A DNA stretch of 64,000 nucleotides. It comes from Marinicauda algicola. Lineage in GTDB: Bacteria; Pseudomonadota; Alphaproteobacteria; Caulobacterales; Maricaulaceae. Positions 17,080 to 25,686 of the stretch are shown here, piece by piece. The notes beneath the pieces are model-generated. The model was not told the origin of the DNA, did no database searches, and saw only the letters and a list, made by a program, of their open reading frames with translations. How positions within the stretch are numbered: position 1 is the first letter of the stretch; each line of letters begins with the position of its first letter. The position numbers and the translations under genes were made by a program. The stretch spans positions 1,426,001 to 1,490,000 of the forward strand of contig NZ_CP071057.1 in NCBI RefSeq assembly GCF_017161425.1, read 5' to 3'.

Positions 17080-18761
17080 GCGCCCTCGCCCTCGTCCCCG
17101 CCGCGATCGGCGTGCCGCTGATCCTCGCTGCGCTCGGCGTGCTGCCGCGCCTGCGCGCCCGGGCCATGACGCTGTCGCTCGCCGCCCCCCTCGCCGGGCT
17201 TGCCGCAGCCCTGCTTGCGCCGCAGGGCGAGACGGTCCGGCTCCCCGGACTCCTTCTCGACACCCGGCTCGTTCTGACCCCGTCCGGGGCGATCTTCCTC
17301 GGCGGGGCCTGCCTCCTGTGGCTGCTCGCCGGCATCCATGCGCGCCGGGCGATGGCCGGGCTAGACGCGACGGGCGTCTTCGCCCTGTCCTGGAACCTCT
17401 CGCTCGCCGGCCTCGTCGCGGTGTTCCTCGCCGGCGACGCGGTGACCTTCTATGCCGGCTACGCGCTCGCCTCCTTCGCGGCATGGCCGCTCATCGTCCA
17501 CCGCGGGACGCCCGAGGCGCGCCACGCCGGGGTGGTCTATATCGCGCTCGCCGTGGCCGGGGAGATGGCGGTCCTGTCCGGCCTGCTCGTCGCCGCCGCG
17601 AAGACGGAAGGCGGGCTGGCCATCGCGGACATTCGCCAAGCCGCAGCCGGGGCGGGTCCGCTCGTCCCCATCCTCCTGATCGCCGGTTTCGCGATCAAGG
17701 CCGGGCTGGTGCCCGTCCATGTCTGGAAACCGCTCTCCTACACCGCCGCGCCCGCACCGGCGGCGGCGGTGCTGAGCGGGGCCGTCGCCAAGGCCGGGCT
17801 GTTCGGCGCGGCCCTGTTCCTGTCTCCGGCAGCAGGGGGAGGCGCACCGGTGCTGCTGATGACGGCGCTGGGCCTGTTCGGCGCGTTCTACGCCGCGCTC
17901 GTCGGCCTGACGCAGGTCCGTGCCAAGAGCGTGCTCGCCTATTCCTCGGTCAGCCAGCTGAGCCTTGCGCTCGGCGCACTGGGGGCGGGGCTTGCCGCCG
18001 GGGCCGAGCACGCGACGCTGGCGACCGCGGCCGCCGTCTTCGCCCTGCATCACGGGCTCGCCAAGAGCGCGCTCTTCCTCGGCGCCGGCGCCGCGCGCGC
18101 GGCCGGGACCACACCATCGGGCCTGCGCATCGCGCTCGCCCTCGCCGCGCTGTCGATCGCCGGCCTTCCGCTGAGCGGGGGCGGACTCGCCAAGCTCGCG
18201 ATCAAGCACGAGTTCGCCGGCCTGCCCGAGGCTCTGGTGATCGGCTCGGCAGTGACGACCGCGCTCGTGCTGATCCGCTTCCTCGCCGTGCTTCCGGCCG
18301 GGCCGCATCGCGGCGGGCCCGTGCCTGCGAGCCTCTCGGTCCCGGTCTACCTGCTCGCCGGCGGTGCGCTGCTGCTGCCCTGGGGGCTCGTCGACGCCGC
18401 CGGGATCGGCCTCGGCTATCCGCTACAGCCCGCCAACCTGATCCACGCCGCATGGCCGCTGCTGGCGGCGGGCGTGATCTGGCGGGTCTTCCGCCGGATG
18501 CGCGGACCCTCGATACCGGCCGGCGACCTGCTCGTCGCGGTGGAGGCCTGCTTGCAGGGCGCCGTCAAAGCATCGCGTGGGCTCGGCATGAGCCTCTCCC
18601 GTGGACGGCCCTGGCAGCCCCGGCGCGCAATGGCCAGGCTGCGGCGGACGGGGGCCCGGCTCGAGGCGCTGGAAGCCGGGCTGGCCCGCCGGCTTCCAGC
18701 AGTCCTGCTCGCCGCCCTCCTCGCCCTCGCCGCGACCGCGCTTTTCTCCGCAAGCGGTTGA
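17076..18761 (+). CDS. Third, divergent NuoL/M-like antiporter subunit
   Basis: 561 aa membrane protein starting with GTG at 17076 inside the preceding stop. It aligns with the gene just upstream (TFYAGYALASFAAWPLIVHRG), but the position of the essential TM5 glutamate is Ala130. The TM7 lysine (GFAIKAGLVPVHVWKP), TM8 lysine (VAKAGLFG) and TM12 region (HHGLAKSALFLGAG) remain. A C-terminal extension of about 90 residues, basic then hydrophobic (from about residue 470), is unusual and ends in a final membrane helix. It is the last gene of the operon. It may be a structural or modified ion-channel subunit. Confidence 0.82.
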   Translation: MSALALVPAAIGVPLILAALGVLPRLRARAMTLSLAAPLAGLAAALLAPQGETVRLPGLLLDTRLVLTPSGAIFLGGACLLWLLAGIHARRAMAGLDATGVFALSWNLSLAGLVAVFLAGDAVTFYAGYALASFAAWPLIVHRGTPEARHAGVVYIALAVAGEMAVLSGLLVAAAKTEGGLAIADIRQAAAGAGPLVPILLIAGFAIKAGLVPVHVWKPLSYTAAPAPAAAVLSGAVAKAGLFGAALFLSPAAGGGAPVLLMTALGLFGAFYAALVGLTQVRAKSVLAYSSVSQLSLALGALGAGLAAGAEHATLATAAAVFALHHGLAKSALFLGAGAARAAGTTPSGLRIALALAALSIAGLPLSGGGLAKLAIKHEFAGLPEALVIGSAVTTALVLIRFLAVLPAGPHRGGPVPASLSVPVYLLAGGALLLPWGLVDAAGIGLGYPLQPANLIHAAWPLLAAGVIWRVFRRMRGPSIPAGDLLVAVEACLQGAVKASRGLGMSLSRGRPWQPRRAMARLRRTGARLEALEAGLARRLPAVLLAALLALAATALFSASG

Positions 18762-18764
18762 GGC

Positions 18765-18797
18765 AAAGAAAAACCCCGGCGGCAGGAACCACCGGGG
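18765..18797 (-). terminator. Intrinsic terminator of the TonB/TtpC operon
   Basis: A 9-bp GC-rich stem with one mismatch (CCCCGGTGG against CCGCCGGGG on the minus strand), a 6-nt loop, then a U-rich run TTTTTCTTT on the minus strand. It sits between the stop of the TPR gene and the convergent antiporter operon and may also slow transcripts from the plus strand. Confidence 0.8.
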
Positions 18798-18825
18798 CCT
18801 TTCCCTCTTCGATCGGCAGCAGGCG

Positions 18826-20397
18826 TCAGCCGGCGCGCTGCTGGGCCTGCTGGGCGAGTTCGCGGGCCGTCCGGATCTGCTCTTCGGCGAACGCCGCCGC
18901 TTCCTCGTCCGTCATGTTGGGACGGCGGATCTGCACGGCGTTCTCGTTGAACCAGCGCTCGCAGCGCTCGGGGACGTCGACGATCGGCTGGCCGTACTCG
19001 TTGAAGTCCTCAGGCTGGCCGAGCAGGGTGATCAGGTCGACCTCCTGCTCCAGTGTCAGGCGGCATTCGTCGATGCGGACCTGCTGCAGGCGCGTGGCGC
19101 GGTTGATCTCGGCCTGGATCTGCGTGCGCACGAAGCGGGCCCAGTCCTGTGCCGCCCGGCGCGAGCCGGGATATTGCGTGCCGCGTTCGAACGCGTCGAG
19201 CGCGCCCTGGCGGTTGCCGCGCTCGAACCGCACGGTCCCGAGGAGCACCCAGGCATCGCCGGTCTCGTCCAGACCGCCACGATTGAGCGCCGTCTCGAAC
19301 CAGCGCTCGGCCGCTTCGAAATTGTTCAGCTGGTAGTGCGCTTCGGCGAGCTTCAGCGCATTCTCGCCATCGCCGGTGATTTCCGCGATGCGCTCCAGCA
19401 CCGGGATGGCCCGGTCGAACTCCGCCGCCTGACGCCACATATTGGCGAGGGTTTCCAGGTTGCGGACGCTTTCCTCGACGCAGCCCGCATTGATGAAGCG
19501 CTCGAGCAGCGTCGCACCGCGATACGGGTTGTTGTAGTAGCTGTAATACTGGGCGAGGTTGAGCAGCCGGCTGCCGTCCTCACAGCGCAGCAAGCCGTTG
19601 AGATACATCAGCTTGTTGGCTTCGAACGCGTCTTCCTCGCGCCCGGTCCGAGCGAACAGGGCGATCAGGTTCTGCCAGGCCGTCCGGTTGTCCGGATAGT
19701 AGGTCAGCATCTGGCGGATCACCCGCAGCTCGTCGTCGGGCCGCTCGAGCGACTGGTAGTAGGCCTGCACGAGCGAGAAGTCGGAAAAGCTCATGCTCTC
19801 CGCGGGCGTATTGTTGTAATAGTGCTCGGCATAGCGCAGGCCTTCGCGCCAGCGCTCTTCCTGGGCATAGGCCTGGGCGAGAAGCTTGCCGATCTGGTTG
19901 GTCAGCGTCGCACCGTTCTGGAGCGCGAGTTCGATCTGGCGAATGCCCTCGGTCACGTTGTCCTGGACCATGTAGAGCTGGCCGATATTGATGCGCAGCG
20001 AGTTCGCCTCGTCGGGAACGAGCGCACGGGTATCGATGGCGGCCAGGAAGTCCTGGATGGCGCCGGAGTAGTTGTCCTGCTGGAACCGGACCTGTCCGCG
20101 CATCCGCAAAGCGATGGAACGCTCGTACGGCGTCAGTTCCATGCCCAGCACGCTGTTGAGGATCTGAATGATCTGATCCAGCGGGGGCGGTTCCTGGTCG
20201 AGCAGTTCCTGGACCTCGAGAATCCGTCCACCGACGGCAGCCGACAGCGTGCGCTGGATCTCCTCCTCTTCCTCGTTGTTGTTGCGGCGCTGCGCGCTCG
20301 CGTCCGTTGCGACCGACATCGCAATCAGGCCGGCCATCAGCAGCGCACTTGCTGCCTTGATCCAGTTGAATGGATCACTTGTCCTGGAGCGGATCAT
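18826..20397 (-). CDS. Secreted TPR protein of the TonB/TtpC system
   Basis: 523 aa. An N-terminal signal peptide (about residues 15-36, ending ATDASA before QRRNNN) sends it to the periplasm. The rest is built of tetratricopeptide-like helical repeats, for example LKLAEAHYQLNNFEAAERWFETAL and the RFQQDNYSGAIQDFLAAID unit, with an acidic stretch after the signal. The ATG at 20397 has GGGAG 6 nt upstream; the open frame upstream is not coding. It is the last gene of the TonB operon, as the TPR partner is in TonB2/TtpC-type clusters. Confidence 0.87.
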   Translation of the reverse strand: MIRSRTSDPFNWIKAASALLMAGLIAMSVATDASAQRRNNNEEEEEIQRTLSAAVGGRILEVQELLDQEPPPLDQIIQILNSVLGMELTPYERSIALRMRGQVRFQQDNYSGAIQDFLAAIDTRALVPDEANSLRINIGQLYMVQDNVTEGIRQIELALQNGATLTNQIGKLLAQAYAQEERWREGLRYAEHYYNNTPAESMSFSDFSLVQAYYQSLERPDDELRVIRQMLTYYPDNRTAWQNLIALFARTGREEDAFEANKLMYLNGLLRCEDGSRLLNLAQYYSYYNNPYRGATLLERFINAGCVEESVRNLETLANMWRQAAEFDRAIPVLERIAEITGDGENALKLAEAHYQLNNFEAAERWFETALNRGGLDETGDAWVLLGTVRFERGNRQGALDAFERGTQYPGSRRAAQDWARFVRTQIQAEINRATRLQQVRIDECRLTLEQEVDLITLLGQPEDFNEYGQPIVDVPERCERWFNENAVQIRRPNMTDEEAAAFAEEQIRTARELAQQAQQRAG

Positions 20398-20467
20398 CCG
20401 AGTCTCCCAATCGCTAGTTCGAGCGAAGCGCGGGGCGGTGCCCTGACGGACCCGCCCCGCCTCGCGA

Positions 20468-21088
20468 CTAGCCTTCCTCAAGCTGATAGTCGATGCGCGT
20501 CTGGACGCCGCGGCGCCAGACCGCGTTGCCTTCCTGGATCTTCGGCTCGTAGCGCCAGCGCTCGATGGCGCGGACGGACGTGCGTTCGAAGATCGAGCTG
20601 GTGCAGTTGACCGCCGAAATGTTCGTCGGGGTGCCATCCGGGGTCACGTCGAAGCGCATGTCGCAGTGCCCTGACAGACCGCGTTCGGCGGCCCGCGGCG
20701 GATATTGCGGCGGGATGCGCACGAGCGGCTGGGCATCGCGGTCGGAGACGTCGAAGCTGACCTGGTCGCCGGCGAGATCAGGCGCCTCGAACTCGGGCAG
20801 GTCGCCGACGACGGTCTCCATGCTCTCGTTGGGCTGATCCGCCCGCTCCCGCTCGATCTGCGGCGGCGGGGGCGGGGGGATCACCTCCTCCACCTCGTCG
20901 ATCTGCGTTTCGCGGCGGCGGGCCTCGACCTCCTCGACTTCCTCGGAGATCGAGATGCGAAGATCCTCACCCTCCTCCTCGGGGGTGAAGTCGCCCCCGG
21001 AGATGAGGATGTCCATGAGCACGAACAGGAGGAAGGTCACAATCCCAGCGATCGGTATCCCGACGATGAGACGAATGATTGAAGCCAT
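20468..21088 (-). CDS. tonB: TonB energy transducer (TonB2 type)
   Basis: 206 aa: an N-terminal membrane anchor (residues about 4-31), an acidic linker with a PPPPPP tract, and a C-terminal TonB domain with IPPQYPPRAAERGLSG, a CDMRFDV strand and the closing AIERWRYEPK motif. It links the proton-driven ExbB/ExbD motor in the inner membrane with TonB-dependent receptors in the outer membrane. It follows exbD with a 14-nt gap and precedes the TPR gene by 70 nt. The short length is typical of TonB2-type proteins. Confidence 0.92.
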   Translation of the reverse strand: MASIIRLIVGIPIAGIVTFLLFVLMDILISGGDFTPEEEGEDLRISISEEVEEVEARRRETQIDEVEEVIPPPPPPQIERERADQPNESMETVVGDLPEFEAPDLAGDQVSFDVSDRDAQPLVRIPPQYPPRAAERGLSGHCDMRFDVTPDGTPTNISAVNCTSSIFERTSVRAIERWRYEPKIQEGNAVWRRGVQTRIDYQLEEG

Positions 21089-21102
21089 CTTTCGTACTCC
21101 TC

Positions 21103-21513
21103 CTACGATCTTTCAGTCGAGATCATGACGGTTTCGACCTCGAGATCCTCAAGCAGCATTTCCTGAAGATCGAGCACGATCCCGACCGGAGCCCCCTGGT
21201 CGCCCTGGATCATCGCCTCGGCGCGCGGATTCTCCTCGAGCAGCTGCTCGAGCGCATTGCGCACGTTGGCCATGTCGTAGACCCGGCGGTTGACCCAGAT
21301 CTCACCCTGTGCGGTGACCGCGATGAGCAGGGTCGGCTTCTCCTCCTCGACGATCTCGGTCTCGGGCCGGGCGACTTCGACACCGGGCTCCTTCACGAAG
21401 ACCGAAGTCACGATGAAGAAGATCAGCAGGATGAAGACCACATCCAGCATCGGAGTAAGATCGAGTTCGGCCTCGGTCTCCTCCGTCATCACGCGGCTTT
21501 TTCGGCGCGCCAT
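21103..21513 (-). CDS. exbD: ExbD/TolR biopolymer transport protein (second copy)
   Basis: 136 aa with a single membrane helix near residues 18-42 and a periplasmic domain. The proton-carrying aspartate lies in DLTPMLDVVFILLIFFIVT. It follows the other exbD directly (11-nt gap), and the two share the helix almost exactly but differ in the periplasmic domain. Two ExbD paralogues side by side are a known feature of TtpC-type TonB systems. Confidence 0.93.
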   Translation of the reverse strand: MARRKSRVMTEETEAELDLTPMLDVVFILLIFFIVTSVFVKEPGVEVARPETEIVEEEKPTLLIAVTAQGEIWVNRRVYDMANVRNALEQLLEENPRAEAMIQGDQGAPVGIVLDLQEMLLEDLEVETVMISTERS

Positions 21514-21524
21514 AACAGTTCTCC

Positions 21525-21932
21525 CTAAGCCTCGTCTTCACGCTGGATGGATACCGGAACCCCGTTCACCTTCATCTGGTCCCAGATGCCGACGGTGATC
21601 CCGTGATGGGATTCATCATCGGGCTGGATCAGAACCGCCGAGCCCGGCTGCTCCGCCCGAATCCGGGACACCGCGGCGAACACCCGGTCGACCCCGGTCC
21701 TGTCCTGGTTGACGAAGACGTTATTGTTCTCGTCGATCTGTACCAGGATAACCGGGTTTTCCGACTGCGGCTGGTCCTCCGGCGGAGGCGGGGGCGGCCG
21801 CATGTCGATCCCTTCCTCCTGGAGGAAGGTCGCGGTCACGATGAAGAAAATCAGCAGGATGAAGACGATATCCAGCATCGGAGTCATGTTGACTTCGGCC
21901 TTGTCGTCTCCTCCTCGATTACGCCTGCGCAT
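21525..21932 (-). CDS. exbD: ExbD/TolR biopolymer transport protein (first copy)
   Basis: 135 aa. After a basic N-terminus, the membrane helix holds the key aspartate in NMTPMLDIVFILLIFFIVT. The periplasmic part starts with a proline run (PPPPPPE) and keeps the VRAVIQ-like strand as SAVLIQPDDESHHGITV. It is 3 nt after exbB and 11 nt before the second exbD. Confidence 0.93.
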   Translation of the reverse strand: MRRRNRGGDDKAEVNMTPMLDIVFILLIFFIVTATFLQEEGIDMRPPPPPPEDQPQSENPVILVQIDENNNVFVNQDRTGVDRVFAAVSRIRAEQPGSAVLIQPDDESHHGITVGIWDQMKVNGVPVSIQREDEA

Positions 21933-21935
21933 GGG

Positions 21936-22457
21936 TTACTCCACTTCGAGTTCGTCGGCGAGCTCGTGCACGCGCTGCTTCGCCATACGCTCGATCTGGT
22001 TCGAGAACAGGAGCCCTGAGAGCGCGGATACCATGCCGGCCATGGTCGGGATGGTCGCCCGCGCGACGCCCGAGGACATCGCACGCGCATCCGACGAGCC
22101 GGAAATGGCCATCACGTCGAACACCGCGACCATGCCGGTCACCGTGCCGAGCAGGCCGAACAGGGGAGCGACCGCGACCAGGGTCTTGATCAGCTCCACG
22201 TTCTGCTCCGCCTTCAGCTTCACCTCCGAGACCAGCTGGTCCCGGATGGCGTGAGCGTACCAGGAGTGGTGGTCGCTGCGCGCCGCCCACTCCTTCTTGG
22301 TACGTGCCGCCACACCACTGTGGGCAAAGGCGAAATAGGCCAGGCGCTCGAGGATGAAGGCCCACATCACGAAGGTGAGAGCCATGATCCACAGGAGCAC
22401 CGGGCCCCCGCGCTCGAGGAACTCCTGCAGGCCGATGATGATGCCTTGGAGATTCAT
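21936..22457 (-). CDS. exbB: ExbB/TolQ/MotA-family proton channel
   Basis: 173 aa with three membrane helices: residues about 18-38, then a cytoplasmic loop, then the conserved pair APLFGLLGTVTGMVAVF and MAGMVSALSGLLFSN. It forms the proton channel pentamer around ExbD. The length is typical of TonB2-type ExbB proteins. It follows the TtpC-like gene by 12 nt. Confidence 0.93.
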   Translation of the reverse strand: MNLQGIIIGLQEFLERGGPVLLWIMALTFVMWAFILERLAYFAFAHSGVAARTKKEWAARSDHHSWYAHAIRDQLVSEVKLKAEQNVELIKTLVAVAPLFGLLGTVTGMVAVFDVMAISGSSDARAMSSGVARATIPTMAGMVSALSGLLFSNQIERMAKQRVHELADELEVE

Positions 22458-22469
22458 CGATGCGCTCCC

Positions 22470-23867
22470 TTAAGCCTGGCCGCGCTCTTCAGCGTGACGG
22501 GCAACGATACCGGCGGCCTGTTCTTCCAGGGTCTGCTGCGCGCCGCGCGCGAAGCTCGCCGCGAAGGAGTGGATGAACAGGAGCGGGATCGCCGCGATAA
22601 GACCGGACACCGTGGTCACCAGGGCCTCGGAGATACCGCCGGCCATGATACGCGGGTCGCCCGTACCGAACAGGGTGATCTGGGTGAAGGTCCGGATCAT
22701 GCCGGTCACCGTACCCAGAAGACCCAGCAGCGGGGCCACGCCGGCCGCGAGCTTGAGGAAGTTCAGGCCAAGCTCGAGCTTCGGCGTCTCGCGCAGGATC
22801 TGCTCGTCGAGCTTGAGTTCGATCGTCTCGATCGGACGGTCCTTCACGCTCTCGTAGGCGAGCATGACGCGGCCGAGCGGGTTGCCCTTCGACGCGGTCG
22901 ACTTGCGCTTCTGCGCGTTGATCGCGTTATTGGTCATGAAGAGCGAGAGCAGACGCCACAGACCGAAGAGGGCCGAGAAGATGAACAGGCCCGCGATGAT
23001 CTTGGCGACGATACCGCCCTGCTGGAAGCGCTCGGAGAGGCTCGGCACGTCCTTGAAGATGGCGAGCAGCGCGCCGCGCGAGGGATCGAAGGGCCCCTCG
23101 ACGATCTCGTTCGCGTCCGCATTGGCCAGGCTGGACGCGGCGCTGAGCAGACGGCCCGGCGGCTGGGCCGGCAGCACGGACAGGACATAACCGGTCGTGC
23201 GGTCATCCTCGTTGGTGGACCACTGGAGGAATTTCGGTCCGCCCGACATGGCGAAGATGTCGAAGGTGCCGACGCGCGTGACGGGAACCGGATTGCCGTC
23301 GTTGAGGCCGACGACCTGGCGGTCGAAGGTGACGACTTCCGCCTGGGCGTTCATCTCGTCGATCATGACGGTGTAGATGCGCTGCAGGTCGTTGGCGTCC
23401 GGCAGCGTGCGGCTTTCGGCCAGGTTCTCCAGCGGAACGTGACGGTTCGGGAACTGCGCCGACACGATCGAGGCCTGGATCAGCGAGGCGAACTCGCCGG
23501 CGGTCTGGCGGGCGACGCCGAACAGTTCGCCGAACGCGCCCTGCTCTTCACGCAGCTGCGCGTCGAGCCGGGAGATCGTCTCCTGGTTTTCCGCGAACTG
23601 TTCGCGGTTGGCGTCGGCCTCGGCCTGCAGCGCGTTGAGGCGCGAGCGGGCCTGGGTGACGAGCTGCTGCTGCTGGGCCCGCTGGCTGCGGAATTCCTGC
23701 AGGCGCTGCTGGTTTTCCGCCTGGGCTTCCTGGGCGTCCTGACGCACGCGCTGGAGCAGTTCGGAAATGGAGGACACCGGTTGGCGGTCGACCTGGGCGG
23801 CCGCGGTACCGGCGAGGAGCGTAGCGCCGAGAGAGACGGCGGTCGCCAGCTTGATGATCGTTTTCAT
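22470..23867 (-). CDS. ttpC: TtpC-like MotA/TolQ/ExbB protein with periplasmic coiled coil
   Basis: 465 aa. A signal sequence (residues 1-24) is followed by a long Gln/Glu/Arg-rich coiled coil (residues about 33-130). A globular periplasmic region and then three membrane helices end in the MotA/TolQ/ExbB core APLLGLLGTVTGMIRTFTQI and a partner helix AIPLLFIHSF. TtpC-type proteins are needed for TonB2-dependent iron uptake in vibrios; the identification here rests on domain order and on neighbours (DUF3450 upstream, ExbB downstream). Confidence 0.88.
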   Translation of the reverse strand: MKTIIKLATAVSLGATLLAGTAAAQVDRQPVSSISELLQRVRQDAQEAQAENQQRLQEFRSQRAQQQQLVTQARSRLNALQAEADANREQFAENQETISRLDAQLREEQGAFGELFGVARQTAGEFASLIQASIVSAQFPNRHVPLENLAESRTLPDANDLQRIYTVMIDEMNAQAEVVTFDRQVVGLNDGNPVPVTRVGTFDIFAMSGGPKFLQWSTNEDDRTTGYVLSVLPAQPPGRLLSAASSLANADANEIVEGPFDPSRGALLAIFKDVPSLSERFQQGGIVAKIIAGLFIFSALFGLWRLLSLFMTNNAINAQKRKSTASKGNPLGRVMLAYESVKDRPIETIELKLDEQILRETPKLELGLNFLKLAAGVAPLLGLLGTVTGMIRTFTQITLFGTGDPRIMAGGISEALVTTVSGLIAAIPLLFIHSFAASFARGAQQTLEEQAAGIVARHAEERGQA

Positions 23868-23891
23868 CTGTTTCTTTCTCCGTCTCTACCG

Positions 23892-24680
23892 TTACTGAGC
23901 GCGTTCCGGCCCGGGCAGCGGCGCGATGAAGACCTCAGGCGTGGTGACTTCCTCGCCGATGCGGATCGCGCGCTGTACGTTCTGCGCGAAGCTCCCCGGC
24001 AGGGCGCGCCATTCCTGATTGTCCTTGGTCATGATCTCCATCTCGCCCGCGCGATCTCCGCTCTGGAAGACGCGGATCAGCGCGACGCGGCCGAGCTGGA
24101 GGAATTTGACGTCCTGGGGAACGCCGTCGAGTTCGACGACGTCGGAGTAGACGCGCAGCGACCGGCCGTAGGAGGACTCGATCTCGTAGGCGTTCAGGAT
24201 GACCCGGTAGGTCTCGGCCACCGACACGGTCGCATCGCCGAGCAGGTTACGGATATTGTCCAGGCGCGACTGGCGCAGCTGCATCTGGAAGGGCAGGTCC
24301 TGCGCGATGAAGTCTTCCAGCGCGACCGTCATCTCCAGCAGCATCGGAGTGACCTCGGCCTCGAGCGTGTCGACGCGCTCCAGCTGGCGCTGAAGCTCGG
24401 AAATCTCGACCTGCTGGGACTGCAGGAAGACTTCCTGCTGCTGCACGAAGACCTCCTGGTCCTCGATCTGCTGGCGCAGAGCGAGATACTGGCGCTCGAG
24501 GTCGTCGGCCTGGTCGGCGACCTCGTCGATCTGTTCCTGAGCCTGAGCCCCCTGCTGGGTCGACGAACGCGCCACCTGCAGCGCCTGGTCGAGCGGGCTC
24601 TGGGCGAACGCTGCCGACCCGGCCGCCGCGGCGACCCCGGCCAGCAGCGATGTGCGGATCCACTTCATGGTGTTGGACAT
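23892..24680 (-). CDS. DUF3450 secreted coiled-coil protein
   Basis: 262 aa. A signal peptide ends around residue 24 (GSAAFA before QSPLDQ), followed by a long coiled coil with repeated Gln/Glu (residues about 45-115) and a C-terminal globular domain. DUF3450 proteins stand first in TonB2/TtpC operons in many proteobacteria and act in the periplasm; their exact job is unknown. The ATG at 24680 is chosen, with GAGG 7 nt upstream; ATGs four codons either side are less well placed. Confidence 0.85.
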   Translation of the reverse strand: MSNTMKWIRTSLLAGVAAAAGSAAFAQSPLDQALQVARSSTQQGAQAQEQIDEVADQADDLERQYLALRQQIEDQEVFVQQQEVFLQSQQVEISELQRQLERVDTLEAEVTPMLLEMTVALEDFIAQDLPFQMQLRQSRLDNIRNLLGDATVSVAETYRVILNAYEIESSYGRSLRVYSDVVELDGVPQDVKFLQLGRVALIRVFQSGDRAGEMEIMTKDNQEWRALPGSFAQNVQRAIRIGEEVTTPEVFIAPLPGPERAQ

Positions 24681-25184
24681 GCCTTGCCTCACAGTAGCTG
24701 ACGCGGATTTCAGTTGCCGCGCGCTTAGCTTACCCTCAATTCGACGTCAGCCAGCGTCCCGCGCCAGCCTCGGCCCCCTACACAAAATCGGGACGCCGCA
24801 AACAGCGTCCCGGCAACCTTGCGGTCGCCGCTGTTAGTCGACGGGAATAAACAACTCGTAACATCCCCATCTCACGCGGCGTTGCCCGCCGTCTTGAGTG
24901 TTTTGAACGCCTCTCGGCGCCTGGCGAGGGACGCTAGCACCGCGCTCATGCGGCAATCAACCTCGCTAACACCGTTCATGCGGTACGAAACGCAGGTCGG
25001 CGTCCCTCAGTTTCCTGGCGCTTGCAAAAAGGCGGAATTGAGGCGCGCGCCGCCGCCGCCGCGCCGAACCCGGTTCGCGTGAGGGATTCCCGTTGCAGGC
25101 AAGGCGAATGCCCCGCAGGCGAACCAACGCCGGGGCGCGGCGTGATCCGGCCGGGTGGAGAAGATGCAACAGTGTAACGAAAAA
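24681..25184. other. Intergenic region upstream of the TonB/TtpC operon
   Basis: About 500 nt without a credible gene. It must hold the promoter of the minus-strand TonB/TtpC operon. It contains a GC-rich hairpin at 24789-24812 (8-bp stem, 8-nt loop) and a pair of imperfect direct repeats at 24932-24953 and 24964-24983. I could not identify a clear -35/-10 pair or a Fur box by eye. Confidence 0.5.
24932..24983. repeat. Imperfect direct repeat upstream of the TonB operon
   Basis: Two copies of the pattern cgctaRcaccg..ctcatgcgg-like sequence (cgctagcaccg..tcatgcgg and cgctaacaccg..tcatgcgg), with starts 32 nt apart, close to three helical turns. The second copy lacks two bases in the middle. 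The geometry would suit a regulator binding the same face of the DNA, but this is an inference. Confidence 0.45.
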
Positions 25185-25259
<75 letters not shown>

Positions 25260-25449
25260 ACGCGTCCGCCGCTCTCCGCGGCGAGGCCGGGTAGATAGCC
25301 CCTCCCCGCGCCATATGCAACGGGCGAGCTTCAGCAGCTCGCGGCCCCTTGCAGTTCGGCGCTCGCCGCGCGCACGGGCGGTCTGCAGCGGGGGTGCCAT
25401 CGGCGTATTGCGCCTGTCCGGTGACTTGGATATAAGCCGCGCTCCGGTT

Positions 25450-25526
25450 CGGAGTATAGCTCAGCCTGGTAGAGCACTGTCTTCGGGAGGCAGGGGTCGC
25501 AGGTTCAAATCCTGCTACTCCGACCA
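25450..25526 (+). tRNA. tRNA-Pro (anticodon CGG)
   Basis: 77 nt including an encoded CCA. Acceptor CGGAGTA/TACTCCG, anticodon stem CTGTC/GGCAG (one G-T pair) with loop TTCGGGA giving anticodon CGG, T arm with GGTTCAAATCC. It lies 160 nt upstream of sppA on the same strand. Confidence 0.96.
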
Positions 25527-25686
25527 ACCTTTCCCGCGCGATCCCGACGCGCGCTGACGCATTTCTGCATCAGCTGTCCGCGACGCCGGCCCGCCCCTAC
25601 AGTTGGGGCTCGATTCGGCTATGTCTTCTCCCTACAGTCGCACCCGATGCCGGCCTGCGGGGGGCAGGCGCACACGCGAGGGGAAT

